From assembly GCA_964579735.1 (NCBI GenBank), contig CAZOHH010000001.1, forward strand, positions 56,553-120,552: DNA of 64,000 bases, in the 5' to 3' direction. The notes beneath the pieces were generated by a model. The model was given only the letters and a program-made list of their open reading frames with translations. It was not told the origin of the DNA and did not search any database. The position numbers and the translations under genes were made by a program. The DNA is from CAILLO01 sp964579735. GTDB lineage: Bacteria > Bacillota > Clostridia > Saccharofermentanales > UBA5734. Shown here in pieces: positions 55,107 to 64,000 of the stretch (position 1 is its first letter; each line of letters starts with the position of its first letter).

Positions 55107-56726
55107 ATGAACATCCGCAAGATCGTGGTCGTCGTCCTGGTTCTGGTTCTTGCACTGTCCGTGTTCGCGACAGGCTGCAAGGCCGCGCCGAAGCTTGCCG
55201 AGCAGCAGGTGCTCCGCATGAACCTCGGTACGGAACCCCCGCAGCTCAATTCGAGCATCTCCACCGACACCGTGTCGTTCAACATCGAACGCCACACGCA
55301 GGAAGGCCTCACCCGTCTCGACGGGAATGACAAGCCGGTTCCCGGTATCGCCCAGAAGTGGACCGTCTCCACTGACGGCCTCACCTACACCTTCACCCTC
55401 CGCGATGCCAAGTGGTCCGACGGCTCCGCCATCACCGCCGCCGACTTCGAATTCGCCTGGAAGACCCTCCTGAACCCTGAGACCGCTTCCGAATACGCCT
55501 ACTTCGCCTACGTCCTCAAGGGCGGCATGGAATACAACTCCGGCACCGGCACCGCGGCCGACGTCGGCGTCACGGCCGTCGACGCCAAGACCCTCAAGGT
55601 CACCCTCGCCCAGCCGATCGCCTACTTCCTCGACCAGTGCGCATTCGGCGTCATGCTCCCCATCAAGCAGGCCTACTACGAGCAGGTCGGTGCCGAGAAG
55701 TATGGCGCCGAAGCCGCGAACCTCCTGTACTCCGGCCCGTTCGTCATCGACAGCTGGGTCCATGAGCAGACCATGGTCCTCAAGAAGAATCCCAACTACT
55801 GGGATGCCAGCAAGGTCCTGCTCCAGGAAGTCCAGTACGACATGATCACCGACACCCAGGCTTCCTTCACCAAGTTCCTCGCCGGCGACTACGACATCTC
55901 CGGCCTCGGAAACTCCGATTACATCACCCAGGCCGAAGCCGCCGGCTTCGAGACCAAGACGTTCTCCGACGGCGCGTCCTTCTACCTCGAATTCAACCTG
56001 AAGGACAAGGCCATGGCCAACATCAAGATCCGCCAGGCCCTGTGCTACGCCCTCGACCGTCAGTCCTACATCGACAAGATCGTCAAGGACAAGAGCAAGC
56101 CCGCCCTCGCGTTCGTCAACCCCGAGATCAAGGGCGCCACGGGCACCAAGTCCTACCGCGAAGAGGCCGGAGACTTCCTCAAGGACAACCAGACCGATGC
56201 CGCCAAGACCCTCTTCGCGGAAGGCCTTGCTGAAATCGGCGAATCCACCGTCAGCGTCTCCATCATCTCCGACGACAGCGACCTCGCCATCCAGCGTGCG
56301 TCCGCCCTCGCAGAGTCCCTGACCAAGAACCTCGGCATCGAGATCAAGGTCGACTCCATGCCCTTCAAGTCCCGTCTCGAGAAGATGAAGAACGGCGAAT
56401 TCCAGATCGTCTACGCCGGTTGGGGACCCGACTACAACGACCCCATGACCTTCCTCGACATGTTCGAGACCGGCAACGGCAACAACCACACCAGCTACTC
56501 CAGCGCCGAGTACGACACCCTGCTGGCCTCCGCCCGCAAGGAAATGAACAACACCAAGCGCTATGAGATCTACAAGAAGATGGAGAAGCTGCTCCTCACC
56601 GACATGCCCATCGCCCCCATCTTCTACCGCATCCGCGCCTACACGACCCGTCCCGAAGTCAAGGGAATCTTCCGCAGCGCGTTCCAGGACCTGAACTACG
56701 TCAACGCGTACATCGAAGCGACATGA
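55107..56726 (+). CDS. oppA: Oligopeptide ABC transporter, substrate-binding lipoprotein
   Basis: Extracytoplasmic peptide receptor (SBP_bac_5, cluster C), 539 residues. Lipoprotein signal: NIRK, a hydrophobic core and a lipobox FATGC with Cys24. Family segments: LRMNLGTEPPQLNSSISTD, GLTRLDG, YTFTLRDAKWSDGSAITAAD, FLAGDYDIS, NIKIRQALCYALDR and VYAGWGPDYNDPMTFLDMF. AAGGAGG is 11-12 bp before the ATG. First gene of oppABCDF, set off from oppB by a strong stem-loop, which would give excess binding protein. Confidence 0.95.
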   Translation: MNIRKIVVVVLVLVLALSVFATGCKAAPKLAEQQVLRMNLGTEPPQLNSSISTDTVSFNIERHTQEGLTRLDGNDKPVPGIAQKWTVSTDGLTYTFTLRDAKWSDGSAITAADFEFAWKTLLNPETASEYAYFAYVLKGGMEYNSGTGTAADVGVTAVDAKTLKVTLAQPIAYFLDQCAFGVMLPIKQAYYEQVGAEKYGAEAANLLYSGPFVIDSWVHEQTMVLKKNPNYWDASKVLLQEVQYDMITDTQASFTKFLAGDYDISGLGNSDYITQAEAAGFETKTFSDGASFYLEFNLKDKAMANIKIRQALCYALDRQSYIDKIVKDKSKPALAFVNPEIKGATGTKSYREEAGDFLKDNQTDAAKTLFAEGLAEIGESTVSVSIISDDSDLAIQRASALAESLTKNLGIEIKVDSMPFKSRLEKMKNGEFQIVYAGWGPDYNDPMTFLDMFETGNGNNHTSYSSAEYDTLLASARKEMNNTKRYEIYKKMEKLLLTDMPIAPIFYRIRAYTTRPEVKGIFRSAFQDLNYVNAYIEAT

Positions 56727-56757
56727 CCTTGACCGCTCCCGCAACCGTTCCATAGAC

Positions 56758-56804
56758 CACACATCCGTCCGGGGTGCCGGCAAGGCACCCCGGACCTATG
56801 TGTG
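56758..56804 (+). other. Intercistronic stem-loop between oppA and oppB
   Basis: Outer stem CACACA/TGTGTG (56758-56763, 56799-56804), small internal loop, then a perfect 12-bp stem GTCCGGGGTGCC/GGCACCCCGGAC (56767-56778, 56784-56795) with a GGCAA loop. No T-tract follows, so it is more likely an mRNA-stabilising or partial-attenuation element than a full terminator. Confidence 0.8.
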
Positions 56805-56835
56805 AAAAGAGAGTTCTTCTCCGGAGGTGGTCCTC

Positions 56836-57792
56836 TTGTACAAGTTCATCGCGACGAGAATCGTCTACACCGTCCTGGCCCTGTGGCTTCTCGCCACGGT
56901 GACCTTCTTCCTGATGCAGGCCATGCCCGGAGACCCCTTCCTCAAGCCCAAGGCTCTGCCTGAAAGCGTCGAGAAGAACGTCCGCGCGAAATGGGGGCTC
57001 GACAAGCCCGTCGTGGTCCAATACCTGATCTACGTGAAGAACGCCATGGTCGGAGACTTCGGGTACTCCTACTACTACAAGGGCAGCCGCACGGTCGCGG
57101 AAGTCATCGGCGCCGGCTTCCCCGCCTCCTTCGGCCTCGGCATCCGCTCCCTGATCGTCGCTCTGTTCATGGGACTTCTCCTCGGCATCATCGCCGCCTT
57201 GAACTCGGGGAAATTCGGTGACGCCTTCGCCATGCTCCTCGCCATATTGGGCGTTTCGGTCCCTTCCTTCGTGCTCGCGTATCTCATGCAGTACTTCGTG
57301 GCCTTCAAGTTATCGGTGCTGCTGAAACCGTTCCTCGGATTCCGCCTCCTGCCGATCACCGGCTGGAACCAGTCCGGCGCGGCCAAGATCCTCCCCGTGA
57401 TCGCCTTGAGCTTCGGCGCCATGGCCACGATCTCCCGGTTGATGCGCAGCAGCATGCTCGACGTCATCAACTCCGACTACATCAAGACCGCCAAGGCGAA
57501 GGGGCTGTCGCGCAACGCCGTGATCCTCCGCCATATGCTTCGAAACTCCCTGCTTCCGATCGTCACCGTGCTCGGCCCGATGGCCGCCGCCATCCTCACC
57601 GGCACCTTCGTCATCGAGAGCATCTTCGGCGTGCCCGGCATGGGCAGGCTCTATATCACCAGCGTCCAGAACGCCGACTATACGGTCATCATGGGAACCA
57701 CGCTCTTCTATGGTGCCTTCCTGATCTTCATGAACCTCCTGGTCGACATCGCGTATGGCTTGGTCGACCCCCGCATCCGCCTGGCCGATTAG
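56836..57792 (+). CDS. oppB: Oligopeptide ABC transporter permease OppB
   Basis: Inner-membrane permease, 318 residues, six predicted helices. MYKFIATRIVYTVLALWLLA start, FFLMQAMPGDPF after helix 1, EAA-type loop YIKTAKAKGLSRNAVILRHMLRN, and FGVPGMGRLY near the end. The start is taken as TTG 56836, 8 bp behind GGAGG; a GTG at 56827 overlaps the ribosome site itself. Confidence 0.94.
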   Translation: MYKFIATRIVYTVLALWLLATVTFFLMQAMPGDPFLKPKALPESVEKNVRAKWGLDKPVVVQYLIYVKNAMVGDFGYSYYYKGSRTVAEVIGAGFPASFGLGIRSLIVALFMGLLLGIIAALNSGKFGDAFAMLLAILGVSVPSFVLAYLMQYFVAFKLSVLLKPFLGFRLLPITGWNQSGAAKILPVIALSFGAMATISRLMRSSMLDVINSDYIKTAKAKGLSRNAVILRHMLRNSLLPIVTVLGPMAAAILTGTFVIESIFGVPGMGRLYITSVQNADYTVIMGTTLFYGAFLIFMNLLVDIAYGLVDPRIRLAD

Positions 57793-57807
57793 ACAAGGAG
57801 ACCACCG

Positions 57808-58818
57808 ATGAAGAAGAGACCGACCCGGGGACTTTCCCCCATCGCGCCGCCCATCGACTACGGCTCGCTGGTCCTGGACCAGCGCGACTTCGAAGTCGTC
57901 GGCACCGACATCGAGCAGAGCATGGCCATGGTGCGCCCGAGCATCAGTTATTGGAAAGACGCCTGGCGCCGCTTGAAGAAGAACCGCGTCGCCATCGCCT
58001 GCCTGATCTTCCTCGGAATCATGGTCGTGGGCTCCGTGGTGATGCCGCTGCTGAGCGAGTTCACCTTCCGCGAGCAGCACTGGGACGAAGTGAAGCAGCC
58101 CATGTTCTCCATCTGCGTCCAGTCCGACGCATCCGGCTTCGGCCACATGCACATCTTCGGCACCGACTCCCTGGGCCGCGACATGTGGACCCGCGTCTGG
58201 AGCGGCGGCCAGGTCTCCCTCTTCATCGGCTTCATGGCCGCGCTGACGAACTTCGTCCTCGGCATGCCCTACGGATCGATTTCCGGCTTCATCGGCGGCC
58301 GCGTCGACAACGTGATGATGAGAGTCGTCGAAGTCATCAACGGCATCCCCTATCTGATCGTCGTCACGCTGCTCATGGTCGTCATGGAGGGCGGTATCCC
58401 GACCATCATCCTCGCCATGGCCGTCGTCGGCTGGACAGGCCTCGCCCGCCTCGTCCGAGGACAGGTCGTCGCCATCAAGGAGCAGGAGTACGTCATCGCG
58501 GCCAAGACCATGGGCGCCTCCCGTTCCCGCATCATCTTCCGCCACATCATGCCCAACACCCTCTCGGTCGTCATCGTCTCCCTGACCATGGCCATCCCGG
58601 GCGCCATCTTCACGGAGGCGTTCCTCAGCTTCATCGGCATCGGCGTGCAGGAACCCGCGGCGAGCTGGGGTTCCCTTTGCCAGCAGGCGCAATCCTCGGT
58701 CTTCATCAACACGTACCTCCTCCTGATCCCCGCGGCCTTCATCTGCCTGACGATGCTCTCCCTCAACCTCTTCGGCGATGCGCTGCGCAACGTCCTCGAC
58801 CCTCGCATGAGAAAGTAG
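57808..58818 (+). CDS. oppC: Oligopeptide ABC transporter permease OppC
   Basis: Second permease, 336 residues, with a longer soluble N terminus (about 45 residues before SYWKDAWRRLKKNRVA) as usual for OppC. Motifs: FGTDSLGRDMWTRVWSGGQVSL and the EAA loop YVIAAKTMGASRSRIIFRHI, then FLSFIGIGVQEPAASWG. CAAGGAG precedes the ATG; 15 bp after oppB. Confidence 0.95.
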   Translation: MKKRPTRGLSPIAPPIDYGSLVLDQRDFEVVGTDIEQSMAMVRPSISYWKDAWRRLKKNRVAIACLIFLGIMVVGSVVMPLLSEFTFREQHWDEVKQPMFSICVQSDASGFGHMHIFGTDSLGRDMWTRVWSGGQVSLFIGFMAALTNFVLGMPYGSISGFIGGRVDNVMMRVVEVINGIPYLIVVTLLMVVMEGGIPTIILAMAVVGWTGLARLVRGQVVAIKEQEYVIAAKTMGASRSRIIFRHIMPNTLSVVIVSLTMAIPGAIFTEAFLSFIGIGVQEPAASWGSLCQQAQSSVFINTYLLLIPAAFICLTMLSLNLFGDALRNVLDPRMRK

Positions 58819-58825
58819 GTGCAGC

Positions 58826-59836
58826 ATGTCGGAAGTACTTCTCTCCGTTAAGGATCTGCGTGTCTCCTTCCTGACGTACGCCGGCGAAGTCCAGGCCGTG
58901 CGCGGCGTCTCCTTCGACCTGAACTGCGGCGAGACCCTCGGCATCGTCGGCGAGTCGGGCTGCGGGAAGAGCGTGACCGCCCAGACCATCATGAAACTGA
59001 ACCCGGCTCCGCCCTCCGTCATCAAGTCCGGCAGCATCCTGCTCGACGGCAAGGACATCGTCCCCATGAGCGAGCGCGAGATGCAGAGCATCCGTGGCGC
59101 CCAGGTCAGCATGATCTTCCAGGACCCCATGACCTGCCTCAATCCCACCATGACGATAGGGAAGCAGGTGGCCGAGAGCATCGTGCTCCACCAGCGCGTG
59201 AGCAAGAGGGAAGCCCACCAGCAGGCGATCGACCTCCTCGAACTCGTCAAGATCCCGAACCCCGGCGTCCGCGCCAAGCAATACCCGCATCAGTTCTCCG
59301 GCGGCATGAGGCAGCGCGCCATGATCGCCATGGGACTCGCCTGCTCCCCGAAGCTGCTGATCGCGGACGAGCCCACGACGGCGCTCGACGTCACCATCCA
59401 GGCCCAGATCCTCGACCTCATGCGGGACCTGAAGAACAAGACCAACTGCTCCACGATCCTCATCACCCACGACCTCGGCATCGTGGCCTCCATGTCGGAC
59501 CGCGTCGCGGTGATGTACGCCGGAAAGATCATCGAGGTCGGCAACGCGGACGAGGTCTTCTACCGCCCGCTGCACCCCTATTCCTGGGGCCTTCTCGATT
59601 CCCGCCCGCGCATCGACCATGCCCGCAACCAGAAGCTGGTGCCGATCGACGGCATGCCGCCCGACCTGATCCAGCCTCCCGTCGGCTGTCCGTTCGCGGC
59701 GCGTTGCCGCCATTGCATGCGTGTCTGCAGGGAGCAGATGCCTCCGGAATTCTCCGTGGGCGATGACCACAAGGTCAGCTGCTGGCTGACCGACCCGAGA
59801 GCCCCCAAGGCCGTCCGCGGAGGTGGATCCGTATGA
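58826..59836 (+). CDS. oppD: Oligopeptide ABC transporter ATP-binding protein OppD
   Basis: Cytoplasmic ATPase, 336 residues. Walker [14 protein letters not shown]-loop [12 protein letters not shown], signature [12 protein letters not shown], Walker [15 protein letters not shown]-loop ITHDLGI. The C-terminal oligopeptide domain has a [14 protein letters not shown] four-Cys motif that in related transporters binds a [4Fe-4S] cluster. Overlaps oppF by 4 bp and starts 7 bp after oppC. Confidence 0.96.
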   Translation: MSEVLLSVKDLRVSFLTYAGEVQAVRGVSFDLNCGETLGIVGESGCGKSVTAQTIMKLNPAPPSVIKSGSILLDGKDIVPMSEREMQSIRGAQVSMIFQDPMTCLNPTMTIGKQVAESIVLHQRVSKREAHQQAIDLLELVKIPNPGVRAKQYPHQFSGGMRQRAMIAMGLACSPKLLIADEPTTALDVTIQAQILDLMRDLKNKTNCSTILITHDLGIVASMSDRVAVMYAGKIIEVGNADEVFYRPLHPYSWGLLDSRPRIDHARNQKLVPIDGMPPDLIQPPVGCPFAARCRHCMRVCREQMPPEFSVGDDHKVSCWLTDPRAPKAVRGGGSV

Positions 59837-60819
59837 GCGAACGCGAAGTCCTTTTCCGCATGGAGAACGTGGCCTGCCACTTCAAGGTCGAAGGCCACAA
59901 GAAGCTCAAGGCCGTCGACGGCGTCTCCCTCGACATCCACCGCGGCGAGACCGTCGGCCTCGTCGGCGAGTCCGGCTGCGGCAAGACCACGCTCGGACGT
60001 CTCATGGCCAGGATCTACCCCCTCACGGCCGGCAGGATCGATTACGAGGGCGCCGACATCAAGGCCCTGAGCACCAAGGACTCCTTCGAATACTGCAAGA
60101 AGGTCCAGATGATCTTCCAGGACCCCTACGCCTCGCTGAACCCCCGCCTGACCGTCGGCAGCATCATCGGCGAGGGCCTCGAGATCCACAACCTCTACGA
60201 GCCCGCGGAGCGCCAGAAGCGCATCTACGACATCCTCGAGATGGTCGGCCTCAACCGCGAGCAGGCCAGCCGTTTTCCCCACGAGTTCTCCGGCGGCCAG
60301 CGCCAGAGAATCGGCATCGCCCGCGCCCTCGCGATCGAGCCCGAGTTCATCATCTGCGACGAGCCCATCTCCGCCCTCGACGTCAGCATCCAGGCGCAGA
60401 TCCTGAACCTCCTCACCAATCTGCGCGAGCGCTTCAACCTGACCTACCTCTTCATCTCCCACGACCTGAACGTCGTGAAGTACATCTCCGACCGCGTCGC
60501 GGTCATGTACCTCGGCGTCCTGGCGGAACTCTCGGACAGCGAGAAGATCTACGCGAATCCTCTCCACCCTTACACCAAGGCCCTTCTGTCCGCCATCCCC
60601 GTGCCCGACCCGGAGAAGGAGCGCAACCGCAAGCGCATCATCCTCGAAGGAGATGTGCCGTCCCCGATCAACGCTCCCGTCGGCTGCACGTTCTGCTCGC
60701 GCTGCCCCTACGCCTTCGAGCGCTGCCTCGTCGAGCGCCCGGTGCTGAAGGAAGTCGAGCCCGGCCACCAGGTCGCCTGCCACTTGTACGACAGCGGCGC
60801 CAGCGCGGTACCGCTGTAA
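59833..60819 (+). CDS. oppF: Oligopeptide ABC transporter ATP-binding protein OppF
   Basis: Partner ATPase, 328 residues: Walker [14 protein letters not shown]-loop [13 protein letters not shown], signature [12 protein letters not shown], Walker [15 protein letters not shown]-loop FISHDLNV and the C-terminal four-Cys [14 protein letters not shown]. Last gene of the operon, followed by a terminator at 60866-60909. Confidence 0.96.
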   Translation: MSEREVLFRMENVACHFKVEGHKKLKAVDGVSLDIHRGETVGLVGESGCGKTTLGRLMARIYPLTAGRIDYEGADIKALSTKDSFEYCKKVQMIFQDPYASLNPRLTVGSIIGEGLEIHNLYEPAERQKRIYDILEMVGLNREQASRFPHEFSGGQRQRIGIARALAIEPEFIICDEPISALDVSIQAQILNLLTNLRERFNLTYLFISHDLNVVKYISDRVAVMYLGVLAELSDSEKIYANPLHPYTKALLSAIPVPDPEKERNRKRIILEGDVPSPINAPVGCTFCSRCPYAFERCLVERPVLKEVEPGHQVACHLYDSGASAVPL

Positions 60820-60865
60820 CCCACCCCACCCCACGGTCATCAGGACCGCAACGCGACCCGTGCAA

Positions 60866-60909
60866 AGAAGGCCTCTCCCGCTCTGATTGAGTGGAAGAGG
60901 TCTTCTTTT
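60866..60909 (+). terminator. Terminator between oppF and recR
   Basis: Long imperfect stem (GAAGGCCTCTCCCGCTC with GAGTGGAAGAGGTCTTC, 60867-60905) followed by TTTT on the plus strand; on the minus strand the same stem is followed by TTTGC. It probably serves both convergent operons. Confidence 0.8.
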
Positions 60910-60933
60910 CCTTGGCATGGAAGTAAGGAAATC

Positions 60934-61536
60934 CTACATTTCCCGCCGGCCCTCCATGGCCCGCGCCAGCGTCACCTCGTCGGCGTACTCGAGGTCTCCG
61001 CCGACCGGAAGCCCGTGCGCGATGCGCGTGGTCCGGATGCCTGCCGGCTTCAGCAGGCGCGAGACGTACATCGCCGTGGCTTCGCCTTCGACGGTAGGGT
61101 TCGTGGCGAGGATCACTTCACAGACCGTGTCCTCGACGCGCAGTCGCGATAGCAGTTCCTTGACCCGTATGCGGTCGGGACCGATGCCCTGCATGGGGTT
61201 GATCGTGCCATGCAGCACGTGGTACAGCCCCTTGTATTCGCGGATGCGCTCCATGGCCGCGACGTCGCGCGGGCTCTCGACCACGCACAGCACCGTGCGG
61301 TCGCGCGCTGTGGACGAGCAGATCTCGCAAGGGTCTGTGTCGGTCAGATTGCAACAGACCGTGCACAGCATGGTGGTTCGGCGCGCTTCCAGAATCGCGT
61401 TCGCCAGGGACTCCGCCTTCTCCAACGGCAGCCCCAGGATGTGGAACGCAAGACGCTGCGCCGTCTTTCCACCGATGCCGGGAAGACGTTCGAGCTCGGA
61501 GACGAGCTTGGCGATGATCGGGGCGTAGCGCGCCAT
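60934..61536 (-). CDS. recR: Recombination mediator RecR
   Basis: Recombinational repair protein of 200 residues, the standard size. HhH region [19 protein letters not shown]4 zinc finger ([16 protein letters not shown]), and TOPRIM domain ([32 protein letters not shown]). The ATG overlaps the ybaB stop by one base (TGATG). Last gene of dnaX-ybaB-recR, the conserved bacterial order. Confidence 0.97.
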   Translation of the reverse strand: MARYAPIIAKLVSELERLPGIGGKTAQRLAFHILGLPLEKAESLANAILEARRTTMLCTVCCNLTDTDPCEICSSTARDRTVLCVVESPRDVAAMERIREYKGLYHVLHGTINPMQGIGPDRIRVKELLSRLRVEDTVCEVILATNPTVEGEATAMYVSRLLKPAGIRTTRIAHGLPVGGDLEYADEVTLARAMEGRREM

Positions 61537-61886
61537 CAGAAGCCGGGGAGGCTCATGCCGCCGGTCACGCGGGCCATGCGGGCCGCCGCGGCTTCATCGA
61601 CCTGACGCATCGCCTCGTTCACCGCGGCCGCGACGAGGTCCTGGAGCATCTCCACGTCGGAAGGGTCCACCGCCGCCGGGTCGATCGTGATGGAAAGCAG
61701 ACGGTGTCCCCCGTCGACCTTCGCCGTCACGACTCCTCCGCCCACGCTCGCCTCGGCCGTCATGAGGGCGACTTCCGCCTGTGCCTTCTCCATGTCGCGC
61801 TGCATCTTCTGCGCCTGGGCCATGAGGTTGCCCATTCCGCCTCCGCCGCCTCCACCGGGGTATCCTCCGCCAAATCCCTTCGCCAT
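61536..61886 (-). CDS. ybaB: YbaB/EbfC nucleoid-associated protein
   Basis: A 116-residue DNA-binding dimer. An extended Gly-rich N terminus ([15 protein letters not shown]) precedes [17 protein letters not shown], then the [21 protein letters not shown] core and the [15 protein letters not shown] helix. The ribosome site GGAGG lies inside the end of dnaX, 7-8 bp before the ATG; the gap to the dnaX stop is 3 bp. Confidence 0.94.
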   Translation of the reverse strand: MAKGFGGGYPGGGGGGGMGNLMAQAQKMQRDMEKAQAEVALMTAEASVGGGVVTAKVDGGHRLLSITIDPAAVDPSDVEMLQDLVAAAVNEAMRQVDEAAAARMARVTGGMSLPGF

Positions 61887-61889
61887 CTG

Positions 61890-63727
61890 CTATTCCTCCA
61901 CTCTGAACGGAATCCCGTTCGACTGCGCCGCGTCGCGCACCTTGTCGACCCAGTTGTCCTTCGCGGCGCCTTGCGCACCCGAAGTCCCGGGCGTCGACTC
62001 CTCCCGGGCGAAATCATAGACGAGTTCCAGATCCCGGCCCGACGCTGCGGACAGAGCCATTCGGACGGTCTTCAGGTTTTCCTTGCGCTCGATCTCTTCG
62101 CGGTGCCCCGCCGCGGCCGCCAGGAAGCGAACGGTGAACCGATTCCCGTCGAGGGACGGGACACCTTCCCGGAGGAACAGATAGAGGACCATCTGGCTGT
62201 TGTCCTGCAGGTCCGTCAGCGCCTTGATCCAGACCGTGCGCGCATCGGCGGACGCCTGGGACGGTGCGGCGGATGCAGGCGCGGGAACGGACTCGACCGC
62301 GACCGCGATCGTCATGGGCTTCGCAGCGGGCTGCGCGACGGGTGCGGGAACGGTCTGCGTTACGGGTGGCGGACCGTCATCTTCTGGCGGAGGAGGGACA
62401 TCTTCCTCCTCGGGGAACGGCGGGTCGTCTTCGACAAGCGCCACGATGGGAGCCGCCACGGGGACCTGCACGGGAGCCTTGACAGNNNNNNNNNNNNNNN
62501 NNNNNNNNNNNNNNNNNNNNNNNNNNNNNNNNNNNNNNNNNNNNNNNNNNNNNNNNNNNNNNNNNNNNNNNNNNNNNNNNNNNNNGCGCGAACGGCCGGA
62601 ACCGGAGCCGCCGGCCGGGCCTGTGCAGACACCGGCAGGGTAGACGCGGGCATGAGGCGGATCAGGGCGACTTCGAAGGTCGTGCGCGGATCCGGCGCCC
62701 ACTTGAGGTCCGAAAGCAGGGAAGAGAGGCCGCGCAGGACCGACAGCACGTCCGCGAGCTCCATGCGCTGCGCCAGAGCCTGCATGCGGGTGAGCGCCGC
62801 ATCGGGAAGCCGCACGAGCGAGCTCGGGTCCGCCGTGGTGCGGCAGACCATGATATTGCGGAAATGAACGGCCAGGTCGGAGGCGAAGCGGACCACATCG
62901 CGGCCGTCCATGATGAGGCGGTCGACCAGGTGGAGGATCGCGCCGGCGTCTCCCACCGCGAGGGCTTCGGCCATGTCGCCCATGAAGGCGTCGTTGACGA
63001 TGCCGGCCAGCTCGAGCACGTCGTCCTTGGTGACCCGTTCCGGAGCGCTGGAGAGGCACTGGTCCAGGAGGCTGATCGCATCGCGCATGGCGCCGTCCGA
63101 CAGGGCGGCGATGGCGAAGTAGGCGTCGCGGTCCACGGGGATGCCGCTGGCGGCGCCGACTTCCTCGAGCCGCGTCACGATGCTCTCCGTCGGAATCCGG
63201 CGGAAGTCGTAGCGCTGGCAGCGGGAGAGGATCGTGGCGGGGAGCCGGTGCGGCTCGGTGGTGGCGAGGATGAAGACGGCGAAGGACGGCGGCTCCTCGA
63301 GAGTCTTCAACAGCGCGTTGAACGCGCCCGTCGACAGCATGTGCGCCTCGTCGATGATGTAGACCTTGAATCGGGCCTGGCTGGGGGAGAAGACGACCTC
63401 GTCGCAGATGCGGCGGATGGTCTCGACGCTGTTGTTGGAGGCGGCGTCCATCTCGATCACGTCGAGAAGGGACCCGTCGAGGATCCCCTTGCAGATGGCA
63501 CAGGCATTGCAGGGATTCCCGTCCTTCGGGTCGAGGCAGTTGATGGCGCGGGACATGATCTGGGCCATCGTCGTCTTGCCGGTGCCGCGCGTACCGCTGA
63601 ACAGATACGCGTGGGCGACATGCCCGGTGCGGACGGCCTGGCGGAGCGAGACCACGACGTGGTGCTGCTCGACGATCTCGTCGAAGGTGCGGGGCCGCCA
63701 TTCGCGGTAGAGCGCCTTGTGACCCAT
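61890..63727 (-). CDS. dnaX: DNA polymerase III subunits gamma/tau, interrupted by an assembly gap
   Basis: Clamp-loader ATPase. MGHKALYREWRPRTFDEIVE start, Walker A GTRGTGKTTMAQIMS, zinc-binding Cys set (NCLDPKDGNPCNACAIC), Walker B-like YIIDEAHMLS and the LATTEPHRLPATILSRCQR sensor region. Domain III runs to about residue 375. A Pro/Ala-rich linker then meets the 100-N gap (62486-62585), and the C-terminal tau part resumes (VWIKALTDLQDNSQMVLYLF). The two sides are in different frames with 100 N, so the true gap must be 2 modulo 3 if the gene is intact. Start has AAGGGGG about 9 bp upstream; SRP RNA lies just upstream. Confidence 0.93.
62486..62585. other. Assembly gap (100 N) inside dnaX
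   Basis: Placeholder gap in the Pro/Ala/Val-rich linker of DnaX, probably caused by repetitive low-complexity sequence. Its stated length cannot be right, since the dnaX frame does not carry across. Confidence 0.99.
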
Positions 63728-63759
63728 CCTCGTCGTCCCCCTTCCCTCCGTACGCCGAC

Positions 63760-63893
<134 letters not shown>

Positions 63894-63916
63894 TTCGGAA
63901 TCCGGGATACTGGGTC

Positions 63917-63946
63917 ATTATACCCTTCCGGCGAGGGCGCTCGCAA
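63917..63946 (-). promoter_or_regulatory. Promoter of the SRP RNA (and dnaX operon)
   Basis: Minus-strand TTGCGA (63941-63946), 18-bp spacer, TATAAT (63917-63922), preceding the SRP RNA 5' end by about 24 bp. The spacing fits a strong housekeeping promoter. Confidence 0.75.
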
Positions 63947-63989
63947 GTGCGGGCCGAGCGGACCCGCCGACAGTTCATCTTCCATGCGG

Positions 63990-63995
63990 TATAAT
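63990..63995 (+). promoter_or_regulatory. Possible promoter -10 at the right edge
   Basis: Consensus TATAAT on the plus strand, five bases from the end of the window. It may drive a divergent gene beyond the edge; no -35 is clear. Confidence 0.35.
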
Positions 63996-64000
63996 GACAC

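Noticed and set aside
61890..63727. Programmed ribosomal frameshift in dnaX.
   Set aside because: No A-AAA-AAG slippery heptamer is seen in the visible sequence; the frame change coincides with the N gap and is best explained by wrong gap length.

Overview
This is a high-GC (about 60% or more by eye) chromosomal window around the replication origin of a bacterium that looks like a non-spore-forming member of the Bacillota. The evidence is gene order: dnaA-dnaN-recF-remB-gyrB on one strand, soj/spo0J (parA/parB) with canonical parS sites beside gyrB, mazG-rqcP-divIC on the other side of dnaA, and SRP RNA-dnaX-ybaB-recR. The sporulation genes yabP/yabQ, which sit between rqcP and divIC in Bacillus, are missing, as is yaaA between dnaN and recF. 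Coding strand flips close to dnaA (mostly minus to the left, more plus to the right), which fits an origin at about 46.1-47.9 kb. Three runs of exactly 100 N (20983-21082, 38994-39093, 62486-62585) are assembly joins. Species cannot be named from the sequence alone.

Layout. 1-5.7 kb: an almost complete nonulosonic (legionaminic-type) acid cassette, legB-legC-neuC-neuD-neuB-neuA on the minus strand. 5.8-14.6 kb: a glycan block with a plus-strand glycosyltransferase and a tightly overlapped minus-strand operon (ADP-ribosylglycohydrolase, aldo/keto reductase, manC, a multi-span glycosyltransferase, a GT2-GtrA fusion, gmd, rmd) expected to make GDP-D-rhamnose and lipid-linked sugars. 14.6-20.9 kb: folate-type ECF S component with a structured leader, 2-hydroxyacid dehydrogenase, mfd and an esterase. 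21-27 kb: an [FeFe]-hydrogenase operon hydC-hydB-hydA in which HydB is fused to a GltD/NfnB-like flavoprotein. 27-31.5 kb: another GT2-GtrA protein, a DUF4143 ATPase with three 23-bp-spaced direct repeats upstream, a phosphodiester-glycosidase protein and an ArsC-like protein. 31.6-36.6 kb: a large hybrid sensor kinase translationally coupled to an HD-GYP response regulator (c-di-GMP turnover). 36.6-39 kb: a three-gene membrane operon (7-TM protein, LURP-one-like, TerC/DUF475).

39.1-49.9 kb: two tRNA-Ser genes, parB, parA, two parS sites, gyrB, remB, recF, dnaN, an oriC with DnaA boxes, dnaA, then divergently a small conserved-looking protein, mazG, rqcP and divIC. 49.9-54.8 kb: an autoregulated TetR gene with an extended-SDR gene carrying an unusual Ala/Lys-rich insertion, a convergent serine-palmitoyltransferase-like gene, a winged-helix protein and a second SDR. 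This is a candidate sphingolipid-synthesis locus and the most unexpected content here. 55-60.9 kb: an oppABCDF peptide transporter with an intercistronic stem-loop after oppA. 60.9-64 kb: recR, ybaB, dnaX (interrupted by an N gap) and the SRP RNA with its promoter.

Together the genes describe a fermentative, H2-handling, peptide-importing cell with a nonulosonate- and rhamnose-decorated surface. Coordinates of starts were chosen from Shine-Dalgarno spacing and family N termini; no database search was possible.
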